From positions 1 through 12,642 of the forward strand of contig HF986711.1 of the NCBI GenBank assembly GCA_000433175.1: 12,642 bases of DNA, written 5' to 3'. The notes under the pieces are model-generated. The model was given only the letters and a program-made list of their open reading frames with translations, had not been told where the DNA came from and searched no databases. The translations under genes were made by a program, and so were the position numbers. This document shows, piece after piece, positions 1 through 6,340 of this stretch. Position 1 is the stretch's first letter; each line of letters starts with the position of its first letter. The DNA comes from Prevotella sp. CAG:1058. GTDB taxonomy: Bacteria; Bacteroidota; Bacteroidia; Bacteroidales; Bacteroidaceae.

Positions 1-93
1 CTGTTCAGAAAGCGGCTTGACAAATTTATAGAAAACACCCGGAAAGGCGTTATTTATGGTGAATGGAACGATAACGGCAGACTGCTGGTGTAA
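1..93 (+). CDS. 3' end of an unidentified protein-coding gene (partial)
   Basis: An open frame runs in from the left edge and ends in TAA at 91-93, giving 30 residues. The tail is basic then mixed: it contains KRLDKFIENTRKG and ends EWNDNGRLLV. I do not recognise the family from so short a piece. The composition (alternating charged and hydrophobic residues) looks coding rather than random. The last eight codons overlap the first copy of a direct repeat that recurs just after the dinD remnant (681-710), so the C-terminus may have been altered or copied by recombination. Function unknown. Confidence 0.45.
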   Translation: MFRKRLDKFIENTRKGVIYGEWNDNGRLLV

Positions 94-99
94 GCAGAT
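70..99 (+). repeat. Direct repeat, copy 1 (30 bp, imperfect)
   Basis: This stretch begins with the 16-base word GATAACGGCAGACTGC, which is repeated exactly at 681-696. Over 30 bases the two copies match at 25 positions, and all five differences are transitions. Copy 1 covers the last codons and stop of the partial gene at the left edge. The two copies bracket the dinD remnant and lie 611 bp apart. Confidence 0.6.
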
Positions 100-163
100 G
101 ATTTTGTCTCATTTGACACAAAAAAAGTTCTGTAAAAGATATCCGCAATACAGAAAAATCCAG

Positions 164-171
164 TATCTTTG
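164..171 (+). promoter_or_regulatory. Possible Bacteroidota -7 element upstream of the dinD remnant
   Basis: TATCTTTG matches the Bacteroidota -7 consensus TAnnTTTG exactly and lies about 110 bp before the dinD start codon. No TTTG is visible 19-21 bp upstream, so the promoter is only half supported. If used, it would leave a leader of about 100 nt. That leader contains a 6-bp inverted repeat, ATTTGC (222-227) and GCAAAT (243-248). Confidence 0.35.
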
Positions 172-279
172 TCTTTAGTGAATATCGCGATTATCGTTTG
201 TAAAAACGTTGAAAATAAGCGATTTGCCAATCCGTCAGATCTGCAAATACTTATATGCAGTTAAATTCACGTAAAGACT

Positions 280-682
280 ATGAAAACCGAAGAAATAATA
301 GAACTGTTCAAGCAATTTGAATCTATTACCAACGAATACGAAGGCGTAGAATGTTGGAGTGCAAGAGAACTTTCCGCTTTATTGGGTTATGCCCAATGGC
401 GCAACTTTGAGAATATAATTGAAAAAGCGAAAACAGCATGTGCAAATGCAGGTCAAGAAATAGCATACCATTTTGCTGACGTCAGCAAAATGATAAATCT
501 TGCAAAAGGTGCTCAACGTGAAGTAAAAGACTACATGCTTACACGATATGCCTGTTATCTTATTGCACAAAACGGAGACCCGCGTAAACCGCAAGTTGCA
601 GAAAGTTGAAAGAAGATTGAAGTCTGAAGAAAAGTCATTGGTGAATAATCCGATTCAGAAGAAAAAGCCAAAAGGCAAGTGA
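280..682 (+). pseudogene. dinD: dinD-like gene, internally deleted and frameshifted (BRO-N type DNA-damage-inducible protein D)
   Basis: The 5' part (280-609) reads as the N-terminal domain of DinD-type proteins, with family-like segments [39 protein letters not shown] and [21 protein letters not shown]. The frame then ends at TGA (610-612) after 109 residues. Intact DinD proteins are roughly 270-280 aa. In the +2 frame, 593-682 reads [17 protein letters not shown]... and ends in KKKPKGK, which looks like the normal lysine-rich C-terminus. I infer an out-of-frame deletion of about 140 codons near 590-610. In E. coli, DinD is SOS-induced and acts on RecA filaments; that role should be lost here. 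The stretch is visibly more AT-rich than the starch genes. A 109-residue free N-terminal domain could still be made. Confidence 0.8.
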
Positions 683-710
683 TAACGGCAGACTGCCAAT
701 GTAAACAAAT
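681..710 (+). repeat. Direct repeat, copy 2 (30 bp, imperfect)
   Basis: This is the second copy of the repeat at 70-99: 16 identical bases, then 9 of 14 matching. At four of the five differences this copy has A where copy 1 has G; the fifth is C for T. It overlaps the last two bases of the dinD remnant's stop codon and ends about 11 bp before the next start codon. With copy 1 it frames the dinD remnant like a target or recombination duplication. Confidence 0.6.
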
Positions 711-721
711 ATCATAAAATC

Positions 722-1822
722 ATGAGAACAATATTATTATGTATTTTGCTTTTCTGCACTTACGTGCACGACGCAAAGGCGCAGGCAATAGGGCCTGAAG
801 TGAATGAGAATGTCGAGCTGATGAGCATATTGGCGCGCATGGCCGGATATCCTGAATACAACATGGACATGGCGGGGCAATATATAAAAGACATGGATGA
901 ACATTTTAAGAGCCAGACCAAGCATCCGGCTGTGCTGTATATGAAAGAGCTAAGAAACAGGAACGGCATATCTTATGATGCTGTGATGTCGATGGCCTTA
1001 CATCTGAACAACAGGAATGGCACTTTCTCGCTGATTGACGAAGAAGTGCCGATGCTTGACAAGAGATGGGCAAAGGTGGATAAGGCGGAGTTTATTACAC
1101 GGCTCGGCAGCTTTTATAAGGATGCGAGGTTCAACGCCTTTTTCAATGCGCACAAAGCCCTTTATGAAAAAGGGCTTGAGGCTTATCGTGAGAATGTGAT
1201 GAAGTATCTTGACACGGACTGGTATTCGGCATTCTATGGCAAAGAGCCGCAGGAAAATTTTTCCGTGATTATAGGCTTCTGTAACGGCGGCGGCAACTAT
1301 GGAGCCGACAGGCACATTAAAGGCTGCAAAAAAGAAGTGTTTGCCATTGTGGGCTATTATGTCGACAAGGACAACAGACCCATGTACAGCAAGGACTACC
1401 TGCCTACGCTTGTGCATGAGTTTAACCACTCATTCGTAAACTATCTGCTTGATGAAAAACTGTACCCCAACCATGTGAAAGATATGGAACAGGCGGCGAC
1501 AAGCCTATTTGAGCTGTCTAAATGGGCAATGGCGAAGCAGGCATACGGAAACTGGAAGATAATGATAAATGAATCGCTGGTGCGCGCATCAGTAATCTGC
1601 TATATGCTGGACAATAATTACAAGCAGGAAGAGGTGAGGCAAGAGCTGGCGGAGCAGATTCAGCGCAACTTCAGATGGATGCCCGAGCTGGTGAGCCTGC
1701 TGAGGAAATATGAGAAGAAGCAGCATAAATATGGGAGCTTCGAGAACTTCTATCCGCACATAATAACCTTTTTCGCGGACGTGGCGAAAAAGGAGAACGA
1801 ACAATTCAAGGTCTTAAAATAA
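722..1822 (+). CDS. Secreted putative zinc metallopeptidase with HEFNH motif (DUF4932-like)
   Basis: The product is 366 aa. Residues 1-21 form a Sec signal peptide (MRTI..., hydrophobic core LLCILLFCTY, cleavage near DAKAQ). No lipobox cysteine sits at the cleavage site, so it is probably periplasmic or secreted. The key motif is LVHEFNHSFVN, with HEFNH at 232-236, a classic HExxH zinc site. A glutamate in MINESLVRAS (E284), 48 residues downstream, is a plausible third ligand of gluzincin type. The overall look fits Bacteroidales proteins annotated as DUF4932, a name I give from memory. Substrate is unknown. It starts 40 bp after the dinD remnant, with an A-rich region and no Shine-Dalgarno sequence before ATG 722. 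I see no terminator after it; the convergent MFS gene ends 129 bp away. Confidence 0.8.
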   Translation: MRTILLCILLFCTYVHDAKAQAIGPEVNENVELMSILARMAGYPEYNMDMAGQYIKDMDEHFKSQTKHPAVLYMKELRNRNGISYDAVMSMALHLNNRNGTFSLIDEEVPMLDKRWAKVDKAEFITRLGSFYKDARFNAFFNAHKALYEKGLEAYRENVMKYLDTDWYSAFYGKEPQENFSVIIGFCNGGGNYGADRHIKGCKKEVFAIVGYYVDKDNRPMYSKDYLPTLVHEFNHSFVNYLLDEKLYPNHVKDMEQAATSLFELSKWAMAKQAYGNWKIMINESLVRASVICYMLDNNYKQEEVRQELAEQIQRNFRWMPELVSLLRKYEKKQHKYGSFENFYPHIITFFADVAKKENEQFKVLK

Positions 1823-1982
1823 CTTTCCAAGTCCATCATGCCTTATAGCCAAAGCCGCAACAAGTGTACAGTGTGTCGACAACAGGCCAGGCGGGCAAGA
1901 TTACATTTACAGCATTTCAGGTAAGCATGGCGGTATTTCCCTGTGTGAATTCAAGGATTACCAGCCATACGCTTTCGTGTAA
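1818..1982 (+). pseudogene. Possible 3' remnant of an unidentified gene
   Basis: A frame with no start codon is open from 1818 to TAA at 1980-1982. Its second half reads CVDNRPGGQDYIYSISG, then KHGGISLCEF, KDYQPYAFV and stop. Mixed hydrophilic and aromatic residues with GG turns look like a real protein C-terminus, more so than the other frames here. It overlaps the last 32 bp of the convergent MFS gene. I do not recognise the family. It may be the truncated end of a gene whose 5' part was replaced by the metallopeptidase gene region, or just a chance open frame. Confidence 0.3.
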
Positions 1983-3153
1983 ATAATGTAATGGCCAACG
2001 AGGCGGCAGTGAGCGATATTCCTGAAATGCACACTCCTGTCCACCCGAAATATTCCCAGGCAAAGCTTGAGAGGAATGTTCCGAGTGCGCCTCCGATGAA
2101 AAATGTGGTCATGAATATGGTATTTATCCTGTTGGACGCGGACGGTTCAAGCCTGAACAGTGTGGACTGGTTGCTTAGCTGTATGAACTGCGAGCCAATG
2201 TCTATGAGTATTATTCCAAGTATCAGCGCCACATAGCTTCCGCCTACAAACATGAAGATGAGCCAGGCCGCGATTCCCATGACGGCTCCTGCAATGTTGA
2301 ACTTCACTACTCCGTACCGGGGCACATACTTGCCGACAGTAGAAGCCGTAATGGTGCCTGCAAGTCCGCAAAGCCCGAGCAGCCCCACAATATCGCTTCC
2401 TACACTGAAAGGCTCTTCAGCCATCATGAACGCGAGCGATGCCCAGAAGCACATGAAAGAGCCGAACATGAGTCCGGCACGCATGGGGCCAATTCTCATT
2501 TCAGGATATTTACCGTACAATACGAATATGGACTTGAGCAACTCGCTGTATCGGCCTTTGAAGTTGGTTTCGCTGGGAGGCAGTATCATCAGAATGACAA
2601 TGCAGCTGACTACCATAAGCCCTGACGCGATGAAATACATTGTACGCCATCCCCAAAGCTCGCCTACGGCCCCGCTGATTACCCTTGACACAAGTATGCC
2701 GGAAAGCAGCCCTGAAAGTATTATTCCAACGTTACGTTCCTTGTTTACAGGAAGCGAGTACTGCGCCGTAAGCGGTACGAATAATTGCGGGATAACCGAA
2801 CAAGCCCCGGTCACGATTGATGCCGCATGGATGACATATATGTTGCTGCTGACCGCAATGGCCATAAGCGAGAATAACAGTATCAGGAAATTGCTTATGA
2901 TGATTTTCTTCCTGCTGACCAGATCGGCAAGAGGTATTATGAAAAACAACCCTAATGCATATCCTACCTGTGTAAACAGGGTTATCCTACTTGACTGGGT
3001 AATGGTTATGTCAAGATCCTGTCGTATCGTTTCAAGCAGAGGTTGGTTGTAGTACAGATTTGCAACAGATACTCCCGCGATTACCGCCAGCGCGAAAATA
3101 ACGCTTCCCGGTATTCCGGCATCTGTTTTCAGTGTGTAGTTGTTTCTATTCAT
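1951..3153 (-). CDS. MFS transporter, AraJ/YnfM-like efflux type
   Basis: The product is 400 aa with about 12 hydrophobic helices, typical of the major facilitator superfamily. Near the N-terminus it has GVSVANLYYNQPLLETI (residues 27-43), a signature of the MFS group often called arabinose efflux permease-like. A motif A-like loop, GYALGLFFIIPLADLVSRKK, lies at 64-83. I chose ATG at 3153 (MNRNNYTLK) because it gives the usual family length. An upstream in-frame ATG at 3258 would add 35 residues that do not look like an MFS N-terminus. Substrate cannot be read from the sequence. A promoter lies at 3280-3310, so it is probably transcribed alone. The gene is convergent with the metallopeptidase gene and overlaps a possible gene remnant at its 3' end. 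Confidence 0.85.
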   Translation of the reverse strand: MNRNNYTLKTDAGIPGSVIFALAVIAGVSVANLYYNQPLLETIRQDLDITITQSSRITLFTQVGYALGLFFIIPLADLVSRKKIIISNFLILLFSLMAIAVSSNIYVIHAASIVTGACSVIPQLFVPLTAQYSLPVNKERNVGIILSGLLSGILVSRVISGAVGELWGWRTMYFIASGLMVVSCIVILMILPPSETNFKGRYSELLKSIFVLYGKYPEMRIGPMRAGLMFGSFMCFWASLAFMMAEEPFSVGSDIVGLLGLCGLAGTITASTVGKYVPRYGVVKFNIAGAVMGIAAWLIFMFVGGSYVALILGIILIDIGSQFIQLSNQSTLFRLEPSASNRINTIFMTTFFIGGALGTFLSSFAWEYFGWTGVCISGISLTAASLAITLFTRKRMAGNP

Positions 3154-3279
3154 CTCACGTACTTGGATTTTATAAACAATTTCAGAACAACCATAAAAAC
3201 AGCCAAAGTGCTTGACAATCAAAACAATCGTGCCTGTTTCCATAGTTTCGTCAAACAAGCAAAGCCCTCACTGTCCTTG

Positions 3280-3310
3280 CAAAAGTAGACATATTATTTT
3301 AGAGCACCAA
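3280..3310 (-). promoter_or_regulatory. Bacteroidota-type promoter of the MFS gene
   Basis: On the minus strand, TACTTTTG (3287 to 3280) matches the -7 consensus TAnnTTTG. A TTG (3310 to 3308) lies 20 bp upstream at the -33 position, where the consensus is TTTG. With the start at 3153 the leader would be about 120 nt. With the alternative start at 3258 it would be only about 15 nt. Confidence 0.5.
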
Positions 3311-3386
3311 CGCCATTCTCACGTCTGCTTTTTCATTTTAACATATCTTTATCATTATCATACGTAAGTACAGAAACATCCGGCAC

Positions 3387-3612
3387 GCTTACGGTTTCGA
3401 CGGATTGTCGTCGATTATTACCTGTTAGCTGGATTGTTTTGAGGCAATGGTGGCAGTTACAGTTTGAAACGGTGTCCTTTCATTCCGCAAAACACGGTCT
3501 TTCGTCTTCTGAAAGACCACCTTACGCACTGCAAAACGATGCCTCTTGCAAACTTGCCGGGAGCATGCTGAAACCATAAGCAGAAACCGCCGAAACGCGA
3601 CAAACCGTAAGC
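3387..3612. repeat. Spaced 11-bp perfect inverted repeat
   Basis: GCTTACGGTTT at 3387-3397 is the exact reverse complement of AAACCGTAAGC at 3602-3612, with 204 bp between them. The pair sits in the gene-free stretch and could mark the ends of a small decayed element. I see no target-site duplication beside it, and an 11-bp pair in 700 bp is only mildly unlikely by chance. Confidence 0.35.
3496..3518. repeat. 8-bp perfect hairpin
   Basis: GGTCTTTC (3496-3503) and GAAAGACC (3511-3518) pair perfectly across a 7-base loop. There is no T-tract on either side, so it is not a standard terminator. Its role is unknown. Confidence 0.4.
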
Positions 3613-3838
3613 ATACGTCACAGATGAGGCACAAATAAATAAGACGGGCTTGTTGTTGATAAAGTCAACATACTGCGGCAGGGTGAGCGCGTCAGATGTA
3701 TAAATGTTGTACATTCGCTGAATGGAGCTTGATGGCCTGTCCGCCTATAAGCCGCTAAAGGTCAACGCCATGCGCAACATTCCTTTCTTGCTCACCAACG
3801 CAGGTTGATTCCTGACAACGGATTTCAGATTATAGTCT

Positions 3839-3857
3839 CTTATTTTAAAAAAATAAG
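3839..3857. repeat. AT-rich palindrome
   Basis: CTTATTTT and AAAATAAG form a perfect 8-bp inverted repeat with three A between the arms. It lies about 40 bp beyond the terminator of the lipoprotein genes. It could act as a backup terminator or a protein-binding site. Confidence 0.3.
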
Positions 3858-3895
3858 TATTGATACTCCCCTATTAAATATAAGGGAAAGGGCAT

Positions 3896-3934
3896 AAAAA
3901 TACCCTTACGCGCCTATGCTGCGGGCGTAAGGGT
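3896..3934 (-). terminator. Rho-independent terminator of the lipoprotein unit
   Basis: ACCCTTACGC (3902-3911) and GCGTAAGGGT (3925-3934) form a perfect 10-bp stem with a 13-base loop. On the minus strand the stem is followed by TTTTTATG. It lies 24 bp after the stop of the small lipoprotein gene, as expected for its terminator. Confidence 0.85.
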
Positions 3935-3957
3935 AAAAGGTTGTGATGTGTCATGTG

Positions 3958-4365
3958 CTACTTGCCCATGTCCATCTTCCAGTTTCCTTCGCTGTCCTTA
4001 ACCATGGGGCAGTCTTCCTCCTCGGTCTCGCCGTTGCCGAATGTCATTTTTACTACTACAAGAGCCTTGTCGCCGCTTTCGTCGATGGTCTCTGACACGA
4101 TTTCGTAAGACTTGAAGCCGCCCTTCTTTTCATAATTCTTGTCTGCCTTCTCCTGCAGCATGCCTGAGAGCATCTTCCTTGCAGCCTCGGGGTCTTCGCC
4201 TTCCTTGGTCTTTATGTTCACGTATTTTACGAACTCGTCGTAGTTCTTCTTCTGCAGAGCCGACATGGCCTTGTCTGCAACACTCTTAGGCGAAGAGTCT
4301 CCGCCACACGCGGTAATAGCGAACATCGCCGCAACTACCAGTAACAATGAAAATAGCTTTCTCAT
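3958..4365 (-). CDS. Small DUF4878-like lipoprotein
   Basis: The product is 135 aa. A lipoprotein signal peptide is clear: basic MRK, hydrophobic core and lipobox ITAC with the acceptor cysteine at residue 20, followed by GGDSS. Residues 27-134 match in style the NTF2/lumazine-binding-like lipoproteins of Bacteroidales called DUF4878: SVADKAMSALQKKNYDEFVK early on, a strand-rich middle, and an end of the type EGNWKMDMGK. These folds often bind small ligands, but no function is assigned. It follows the YiiX-like gene by 37 bp with no promoter between them, and is closed by a terminator at 3896-3934, so the two form a two-gene unit. The family name is from memory. Confidence 0.8.
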   Translation of the reverse strand: MRKLFSLLLVVAAMFAITACGGDSSPKSVADKAMSALQKKNYDEFVKYVNIKTKEGEDPEAARKMLSGMLQEKADKNYEKKGGFKSYEIVSETIDESGDKALVVVKMTFGNGETEEEDCPMVKDSEGNWKMDMGK

Positions 4366-4402
4366 AATGATAAATTTTTGGGTAGTTAGTAAAATTATGT
4401 TT

Positions 4403-5011
4403 TTAGAATGAAATTATACTCTCCAGTCTCTCGTTGTCGCACAGGTCGGACGGCAGTATGCAGTGCAGCCTCATCCCCGGCAGCAGTATGTCGTGCCTGG
4501 TATCGCCGGCGAGCGACAGTCCTGCCTTCTTGTACACATGCTCTACCAGTTCACAGCAATACATCTCGGTCGTATCAGTATCGTCGTAATCATGGTCGAA
4601 CAGCACCCCGCGCTCATATACCTCCACTGCGTAGCGTGCCGCCCGTGCCGCCGTGGCGGTGTCGCCCTTGAGCCGCTTCACCTCGCCAATCTTGGCGTTG
4701 ACCGACAGGAAGAACTTTTCAGGCGTTTCCATTTTCACACGGTCGATATCGCCTTCATAGTCGGGCTCGTCGGGTACGGCGTGTACAACCATCATCTTGC
4801 CGCACGAATCGACTACTATCCCTACATGCGAATAACCGCCACGCTGGTCTGCCATCAATACCGCCCTGCTGGTGATACCGTTGCCGCGGCGGAACACGAG
4901 GTCGCCCGCCTTGAGCTTGCATCCCTCGGGCAGTATGCTCACGAATCCTGTCCCACTACACGAGACGAATACCACTAGAGCTAAAACGGCGACAAATAGA
5001 ACGTTTTTCAT
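4403..5011 (-). CDS. YiiX/YebB-like lipoprotein, permuted NlpC/P60 (papain-like) hydrolase
   Basis: The product is 202 aa. The N-terminus is a lipoprotein signal peptide with lipobox FVSC (cysteine 18). The body has the permuted NlpC/P60 arrangement of the YiiX group: KAGDLVFRRG (34-43), then GGYSHVGIVVD with the likely catalytic His62, and YCCELVEHVY with the likely catalytic Cys152 and Glu154. In this group the histidine comes before the cysteine, as here. Such enzymes are thought to cleave amide, thioester or lipid ester bonds at the cell envelope; the substrate is unknown. A good promoter lies just upstream (5028-5058), and the gene is co-transcribed with the DUF4878-like gene. All catalytic residues appear present, so it should be active. 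Confidence 0.82.
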   Translation of the reverse strand: MKNVLFVAVLALVVFVSCSGTGFVSILPEGCKLKAGDLVFRRGNGITSRAVLMADQRGGYSHVGIVVDSCGKMMVVHAVPDEPDYEGDIDRVKMETPEKFFLSVNAKIGEVKRLKGDTATAARAARYAVEVYERGVLFDHDYDDTDTTEMYCCELVEHVYKKAGLSLAGDTRHDILLPGMRLHCILPSDLCDNERLESIISF

Positions 5012-5027
5012 GATAAATCATAATGCG

Positions 5028-5058
5028 CAAAGATAACGAAAAATATTATGTTAACAAA
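5028..5058 (-). promoter_or_regulatory. Strong Bacteroidota promoter of the YiiX-like gene
   Basis: On the minus strand, TATCTTTG (5035 to 5028) fits the -7 consensus TAnnTTTG, and TTTG (5058 to 5055) fits -33, with a 19-bp spacer. It is the best promoter match in the window. The predicted start site leaves only about 10 nt before ATG 5011, so the mRNA would have a very short leader. Confidence 0.75.
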
Positions 5059-5123
5059 ACAGAAACTAATATTTTATAAGCAATTGACGGTTTTCCGTTA
5101 ACAAATCAATGCTATTTGTAAAA

Positions 5124-5172
5124 AAACATTATAATAAAGGCGCATCAGGAGAGACTTTCCTGATACGCCTTT
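5124..5172 (-). terminator. Probable terminator of the membrane-protein gene
   Basis: AAAGGCGCATCAGG (5136-5149) pairs with CCTGATACGCCTTT (5159-5172), 13 of 14 positions, with a 9-base loop. On the minus strand the stem is followed by ATTATAATG and then seven T. The T-tract is displaced, so termination may be partial. The stem lies 125 bp after the stop of the membrane-protein gene, an unusually long 3' region in which I see no gene. Confidence 0.6.
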
Positions 5173-5297
5173 GAGTTCAATTACACCTTATCATCTACAA
5201 AGACCCATCTTATGGCACAATGCGCTGTGTGCGCCCATGCTATTCAAGAAGCCACGTTGCGCAGCCTCTACATAGAACACCTAACAGGACGCCCATC

Positions 5298-6131
5298 CTA
5301 GGCATTGCCGCCGTTCTTGCGTTCAGCAATATTCCTGTTGGCAGTGTCGCGGGCTCCCGAATTGTAATGCACGTGCCCGTCGTTGTCGTAAAACACCTGT
5401 TTGGAAGTCTGGTCTTTCGCCAGTGCGTCAACTACCGAACTGCCATTGCCCATGCCGTTGGTAAGCAGGAAGAAGCCTACGGCCACGGCAGCCACGGTTA
5501 TGAGTACCTGGAAGAAGAGCGCCAGCAGGGCCACGAAGAACACAAAGACAGCAAGGCAGACGGCAACGACGCAAACGGCCGAGAACACGGTGAAGATAAT
5601 GCCTTTCTTTAAACCGACAGACATGATGTTGCGCACAAGCGACCATGCCAGGCCTGCTATAATAAGAATCCAGAACGCTGTTGTGCCTACGCTGTTCTTT
5701 GTCTCGTCTGACGCCCCGAAGATATCGGCGCCTATCGATATTACGAACACCACCGGGAAGGTAAGCACAAAGCAGATGAAAAGCAGTTTAAGAGAGAGCG
5801 ACTTGCCCGTCATTTCTTCAAGCACGGCCTTGAACATGAATATCTGCCCTATCTGAAGCACTACGAAAATGGCAAAGGGGATGAGCCTGAACAGTTTCTC
5901 CCAGAAGCCATACTCCTTGGAAATGCACCACCACATGCAGTTGTTGTGGACAGTGTTGTATATCAATAACTCCAAAGCTGTTGCGGCAAGCATGCAGCCG
6001 GCCGAAACAAGAAGGGGCACGTTGCTCTTGCTGCCGTTACGCCCCTGGAAAAGCAGCGCGGCCATGCCGCCTACAACCAACAGGAAAACAAACCAATAAG
6101 GCAGGGTTGATGTTAACAGAATTTCTTTCAT
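5298..6131 (-). CDS. Seven-helix integral membrane protein of unknown function
   Basis: The product is 277 aa from ATG 6131. I prefer this start because it begins MKEILLTS just before the first helix; an in-frame ATG at 6164 would add 11 residues (MCSFNQITYNA). Hydrophobic segments lie near 10-28, 38-58, 79-101, 114-136, 151-170, 177-200 and 203-224. A soluble tail of about 50 residues follows (DALAKDQTSKQVFYDNDG... ending ERKNGGNA). A loop at 59-75 holds two cysteines beside paired tryptophans (CMWWC). I do not recognise a family. It has its own promoter (6231-6261) and a terminator, so it appears to be a single-gene unit. It separates the lipoprotein pair from the starch operon but shows no functional link to either. 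Confidence 0.75.
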   Translation of the reverse strand: MKEILLTSTLPYWFVFLLVVGGMAALLFQGRNGSKSNVPLLVSAGCMLAATALELLIYNTVHNNCMWWCISKEYGFWEKLFRLIPFAIFVVLQIGQIFMFKAVLEEMTGKSLSLKLLFICFVLTFPVVFVISIGADIFGASDETKNSVGTTAFWILIIAGLAWSLVRNIMSVGLKKGIIFTVFSAVCVVAVCLAVFVFFVALLALFFQVLITVAAVAVGFFLLTNGMGNGSSVVDALAKDQTSKQVFYDNDGHVHYNSGARDTANRNIAERKNGGNA

Positions 6132-6170
6132 GGCATTATAGGTTATTTGATTAAATGAGCACAAGAATAT

Positions 6171-6210
6171 CTACGGCCGTTTTCACAGCAGCCAGCCATA
6201 CCGGCCGCAG
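6171..6210 (-). promoter_or_regulatory. GC-rich hairpin in the leader of the membrane-protein gene
   Basis: CTACGGCCG (6171-6179) and CGGCCGCAG (6202-6210) pair at 8 of 9 positions around a 22-base loop. It lies between the predicted transcription start near 6224 and ATG 6131. No T-tract follows on the minus strand, so it is more likely an mRNA structure than a terminator. Its function is unknown. Confidence 0.4.
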
Positions 6211-6230
6211 GCTTTTTTCATACATTTTTG

Positions 6231-6261
6231 CAAATGTAATGATAAACATACATACGCGCAA
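6231..6261 (-). promoter_or_regulatory. Bacteroidota-type promoter of the membrane-protein gene
   Basis: On the minus strand, TACATTTG (6238 to 6231) fits TAnnTTTG, and a TTG (6261 to 6259) lies 20 bp upstream at -33. The predicted leader is about 90 nt and contains a GC-rich hairpin. Confidence 0.55.
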
Positions 6262-6340
6262 CAACGGGATTCCGTGAATTTACAGACGTAAAACCGTTAA
6301 CCGGACGAAAAACGGAACATAAGACGGATGAAATGACGGT

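Larger units (their letters stand above)
3259..3957. other. About 700 bp without a convincing gene
   Basis: This stretch holds the MFS promoter (3280-3310), a spaced 11-bp inverted repeat (3387-3612), an 8-bp hairpin (3496-3518), an AT palindrome (3839-3857) and the terminator of the lipoprotein unit (3896-3934). Open frames on the minus strand (up to 85 codons, 3457-3714) give cysteine- and phenylalanine-rich, basic products without recognisable domains. A 28-codon plus-strand frame at 3722-3808 (MELDGLSAYKPLK...) looks mildly coding-like, but I cannot place it. It may be decayed coding or repeat-derived DNA. Confidence 0.5.

Noticed and set aside
998..1429. A 143-codon minus-strand frame.
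   Set aside because: It is antisense to the metallopeptidase gene, which has a signal peptide and an HEFNH motif in the opposite strand.
1874..1881. The palindrome TGTCGACA as a possible regulatory site or terminator between the convergent genes.
   Set aside because: Eight bases with no T-tract and no partner site; palindromes of this length are common by chance.
2252..3052. A 266-codon plus-strand frame.
   Set aside because: It is antisense to the MFS transporter; the product is serine-, methionine- and proline-rich without domain features.
3154..3258. A 35-residue N-terminal extension of the MFS protein from ATG 3258.
   Set aside because: The extension does not look like an MFS N-terminus, and the family signature begins just after ATG 3153. 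The promoter position allows either start, so this is not certain.
3457..3714. An 85-codon minus-strand frame (and an overlapping 69-codon frame).
   Set aside because: No domain, no promoter and an odd cysteine-rich basic tail; kept only as part of the description of the gene-free stretch.
4463..4978. A 171-codon plus-strand frame.
   Set aside because: It is antisense to the YiiX-like lipoprotein gene, which has a promoter, lipobox and catalytic motifs.
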